This document shows, piece after piece, positions 5,687 to 6,119 of a DNA stretch of 6,119 nt (position 1 is its first letter; each line of letters starts with the position of its first letter). The translations under genes and the position numbers were made by a program. Source of the stretch: Prado023 sp039812125. Its GTDB lineage: Bacteria > Actinomycetota > Actinomycetes > S36-B12 > CAIYMF01. Under the pieces are notes generated by a model. The model saw only the letters and a list, made by a program, of their open reading frames with translations. It ran no database searches and was not told the origin of the DNA. The stretch spans positions 1 to 6,119 of the forward strand of contig JBDHZV010000143.1 in assembly GCA_039812125.1 (NCBI GenBank). The letters are read 5' to 3'.

Positions 5687-6119
5687 ATGCGCAGGGGCAG
5701 TGCCGTCGGCCTGGACATCGGGGCTTCGTGCGTGCGCGCTGCCGAGGTGGTGCTCCGGGCCTCCGGGCCGACGCTGGTGCGGTTCGGGCAGGTCGCGCTG
5801 CCCACGGGCGCGGTCGAGGCCGGTGCCGTCCGCCAGCCCGAGGTCGTGACCGCCGCGATCCGTTCGCTGTGGGCCGCGACCGCCCTGCCCCGGCGCCCCG
5901 TCATGCTCGGCGTGGGCAACCCCGGGGTGGTCGTGCGCGCCCTCGACCTGCCGTTCTACCGCTCCCGCGACGAGCTGCGCAGCGCCCTGCCCTACCTCGT
6001 CGGCGACCAGGTCCCGATGGACGACGGGGAGACCGTCATCGACTTCGCTCCCCTCGAGGAGGTGATCAGCAGTGACGGCACCCGCCAGCTGTCCGGCCTG
6101 CTGGTGGCCGGGTCCGAGG
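5687..6119 (+). CDS. pilM: Type IV pilus assembly protein PilM, 5' part
   Basis: First 144 residues of a PilM-like cytoplasmic protein, cut by the right edge of the window. PilM has an actin/FtsA-like ATPase fold and binds the cytoplasmic tail of PilN, linking the PilN-PilO inner-membrane complex to the motor. VGLDIGASCVRAAEV (residues 7-21) is the phosphate-1 loop typical of the family. It is followed by a Gly/Val-rich region with GAVRQPEVVTAAIRSLW, then GVGNPGVVVRALDLPF, DELRSALPYLVGDQVPM and VIDFAPLEE, all in the order found in PilM. No stop or frameshift is seen in the visible part. The gene starts 75 bases after pilD in the same direction. In known T4P loci pilN and pilO follow pilM, so they are expected beyond the right edge. 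Confidence 0.95.
   Translation, partial: MRRGSAVGLDIGASCVRAAEVVLRASGPTLVRFGQVALPTGAVEAGAVRQPEVVTAAIRSLWAATALPRRPVMLGVGNPGVVVRALDLPFYRSRDELRSALPYLVGDQVPMDDGETVIDFAPLEEVISSDGTRQLSGLLVAGSE

Overview
The window is very GC-rich and densely coded on the + strand, with short intergenic gaps, two tightly overlapping gene junctions and an apparently leaderless gene. This points to a high-GC Gram-positive actinobacterium. A Micrococcales-like lineage is a guess only; the sequence does not fix a genus. Everything recognisable belongs to one type IV pilus (T4P) biogenesis locus, so this looks like ordinary chromosome. I saw no mobile element, CRISPR array, tRNA or rRNA.

Layout from left to right: (1) a major-pilin-like gene (78-509) with a good ribosome binding site, closed by a strong intrinsic terminator (528-563). 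(2) A three-gene minor-pilin operon: a large PilV/GspI-like prepilin (605-2005), a PilW/GspJ-like prepilin (2002-2718, sharing ATGA with the gene before) and a very large PilX/GspK-like protein (2733-4760, or from GTG 2715). A perfect 13-bp inverted repeat lies across the start codon of the first of these. (3) The prepilin peptidase gene pilD (4832-5611), probably on a leaderless transcript from a TAGGCT -10 box. (4) The start of pilM (5687 to beyond the right edge), the cytoplasmic actin-like component of the assembly platform.

How the genes work together: PilD cleaves the class III leaders of the pilin and minor pilins after the Gly before the hydrophobic helix and N-methylates the new first residue. 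The small pilin forms the shaft. The three minor pilins probably form an initiation or tip complex analogous to GspI-J-K or PilV-W-X. PilM, with PilN and PilO presumably encoded beyond the right edge, links the motor and platform. The motor genes (pilB, pilT) and the platform gene pilC are not in the window and may lie upstream.

Most interesting points: the PilV-like protein carries extra beta-sandwich-like modules. The PilX-like protein is 675 residues long with twelve cysteines and lacks the usual Glu5, as expected of a tip subunit. The minor-pilin operon starts inside a strong hairpin with no Shine-Dalgarno sequence, which fits a leaderless mRNA or a regulated start. There is no stretch over 300 bases without a gene. 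The gaps 1-77, 510-604, 4761-4831 and 5612-5686 are covered in the features or in the rejected list.
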